From Atrichornis clamosus (Eukaryota > Chordata > Aves > Passeriformes > Menuridae), in NCBI GenBank assembly GCA_013400975.1, contig WBMZ01009012.1, positions 1 to 64,000 of the forward strand: DNA of 64,000 nt, given 5' to 3'. Position numbers and translations under genes: made by a program. Numbering within the stretch: the first letter of the stretch is position 1; every line of letters starts with the position of its first letter. The notes under the pieces are model-generated. The model worked only from the letters and a program-made list of their open reading frames with translations. It was not told the origin of the DNA and ran no database searches. Below are positions 62,201 to 64,000 of the stretch, piece by piece.

Positions 62201-64000
62201 GTTTAATATGATTCAGAATGTTCTTGGTTTTCCTTGTAAAACAGCCTCCTTGAACAATGGAGTGGTTTAAACAGGATTTTTGTTACTCACTCTGTGGACA
62301 CAAGGAGAGAGTGCCAGGTGATTACAGCAAAATATTCCTTGAGTTGATTTGAGGAAGGACATTCATTCTTTTCTTCACAGCTTATTTGATGTAACCTTAT
62401 CATACATTTTAAAGCTGATCTCCTAAAATACCAAAGCAAATTGCTTCATGTACCTTCTAAATCATTTTCTTCTGAGAATATGTTGATCAGAGATATGTGA
62501 ATATCAAAAAGTAGAATGATTCAGTCAGGATAAGGCCCCTTTTCCAAAAATCAGAGGCTTATCTGGACCTGACCCACATAAGTCAGACTGGTTAGGCCTG
62601 GGAGCAGTATAGCCCCAGGGTCAAAAAACAAACAAAAGTTAACACAGAACTGGCCAAAAGGGGACGGTAAATCAACTCTTAATACATCTCTAATACAAAG
62701 GTTCAGGCTTTCCTAAAGTCTGGGTTTCCCCTCATTTCCTCTGGGGATTTTTTAACAGCTGGATGAGTGGGATAACTTGGCTTAAAGATGCTTTTCCTGT
62801 ACTGGTTCCTATGTTTGCAATCAAAAAGGACTCAAGATCACAAGAAGCGTTCCGGTCCAAAGAACAATGATCTCCCCCAGGTATGGAGAAATACGATATA
62901 ATCAATGGGGCACATTCACCAGTATGCTTGGGATGCTTTGCATCCTCTTGGTGATACAAACCAGTCATAAGCCTGGACTGTCAGTGGAGCCATATAAAGC
63001 AGCCAGAAAGAGGTCTGATCCACAGCCATCAGCATTACAGATTGCATGCACGAGAAGCCCCTGAAGAATTATTCTTTTATATAGGTCTTTGGACCTTAGT
63101 GAAACACCGCCTGATACCACAACTTTTATCATCATAATCACAGAAATCAATACAAACCAGAGCATATTTGAGCCAAGTTATTTAGATGATCCAGGTGTTG
63201 TGAAATTCCCCAGGGGACATGAGGGAAGACTCAGAATGTAACAATAGAACATTTTAAAAAATATTTTAAAAATTATAAACCTCCATATTTTACAAGTAAG
63301 GCTGCAACAGTGTGAGCAACGCTGCACAGCCAGGATGGGATGAGGCTGCAGAAGCTGGCACAGAGTCAAAGTCAGAGGATGCTGCTTCCTGATGGCTTGT
63401 TCAGGCAGAAGTCACCAAGGGGGTGAGCAGAGCAGCCAGAGGAGCACCACAGCCCCTCTATGAGCCTGCAAGATCTTCACCACTAGCCGGGGTAGATCAG
63501 AAGAGAGCCTTGCAAATGTGCTACCTGCTCCCTGGAGATACTTGTGGTTCAGGCTCTAATCCACTGTACTACTGTCTGCCAAAGAAACTTCCCTAGATTA
63601 TGTCAGGTATTGGAAGAGATTACACTCACACAGACCCTGGGTTTTAGACCCCTAAACCACATCATGCAGCTCATTGCAGCAACACTTCAGTTCCATCTAT
63701 GCAAGCAAATAAAACTGGAAATGTTTTCAAGCACTGAAAATTGAACCACCCTTAAACTGTTTGGATGGCCTAGGCTCTATGGCGATGTCTCAGGCCAAAC
63801 CATTCTGAGGCACACCCTGAAAGTTAGCACAGCCAGAGCCCACAGATGATGGGCAGTTTGCACGGAGCTGTCCCGCTTTGGGGACAAACAGGTTCTTGCT
63901 ATCCTAGTGGCCTTTCTGGCAGATAGCAGACCAGGTCATGCTTAATTTCCTGGTAAGGATTTACCCTGGGACTACTTCAGCTGTACTGGGCATGCAAGAA
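59285..64000. other. Non-coding stretch to the window end
   Basis: AT-rich to about 62 kb with T-runs (60440-60450, 61122-61133), then mixed composition. Frames of up to 107 codons lie in overlapping registers and show no motif. No gene, RNA gene or repeat family recognised. Confidence 0.4.

Noticed and set aside
63540..63580. tRNA-like T-loop phrase GGTTCAGGCTCTAATCC
   Set aside because: No acceptor stem, D-arm or A/B-box pair could be found around it.

Overview
This window looks like nuclear DNA from a bird. The evidence is its interspersed repeats. Four CR1 LINE 3' ends carry the avian-type tail of short ATTCTRTGA-like units. One solo retroviral LTR begins TGTCCTGGTTCC, as many bird ERV LTRs do. 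An older CR1 and MIR- and L2-like fossils of the kind shared by birds, crocodilians and turtles are also present. There are no operons, ribosome binding sites or bacterial-style gene density. These family assignments come from remembered consensus patterns, because no search could be run.

I find no intact protein-coding gene. The longest reading frames (about 100 to 190 codons) lie in CR1, in CpG islands, or in unrecognised sequence with no protein-like motif. The only clear relic of a host protein gene is a pair of broken C2H2 zinc fingers on the minus strand near 39.4-39.6 kb. Two segments, near 1.7 kb and 2.1-2.4 kb, have exon-like or open composition but match nothing I know.

Layout. 0-0.4 kb: the edge of a CpG island with GC boxes and a CTCF-like site, then a CR1 3' end. 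0.75-9.7 kb: unique sequence with a CpG-rich patch (2.2-2.4 kb), an AP-1-like cluster (3.3 kb), a MIR-like relic (4.4 kb), a purine-rich block (6.4-7.1 kb) and a poly-T tract (7.5 kb). 9.7-10.7 kb: a minisatellite of four 49-bp units and an LTR-like TATA/poly(A) module with a 20-bp triplication. 11-16 kb: AT-rich sequence with palindromic old repeats and an L2-like relic. 16.0-16.3 kb: a CpG island. 16.3-28.6 kb: repeat-poor unique sequence with one perfect 13-bp hairpin. 28.6-31.8 kb: a palindromic old repeat, the solo LTR and a CR1. 33.5 kb: a small CpG island. 39.5 kb: the zinc-finger relic. 41.2-41.4 kb: two more old repeats. 43.06-44.0 kb: the longest young-type CR1, directly abutting the strongest CpG island. 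48.3 kb: another old palindromic repeat. 50.9-51.5 kb: a long ancient CR1. 58.8-59.3 kb: a plus-strand CR1. The rest is AT-rich intergenic or intronic sequence.

No gene network can be read from this window. The likeliest functional elements are the CpG islands at the left edge, 16.0-16.3, 33.5-33.7 and 43.7-44.0 kb, which could be promoters of transcripts not visible as ORFs. The most unusual pattern is a set of about seven reasonably clear scattered copies, plus a few doubtful ones, of an old palindromic family built around CATTGACTTCAATGG.
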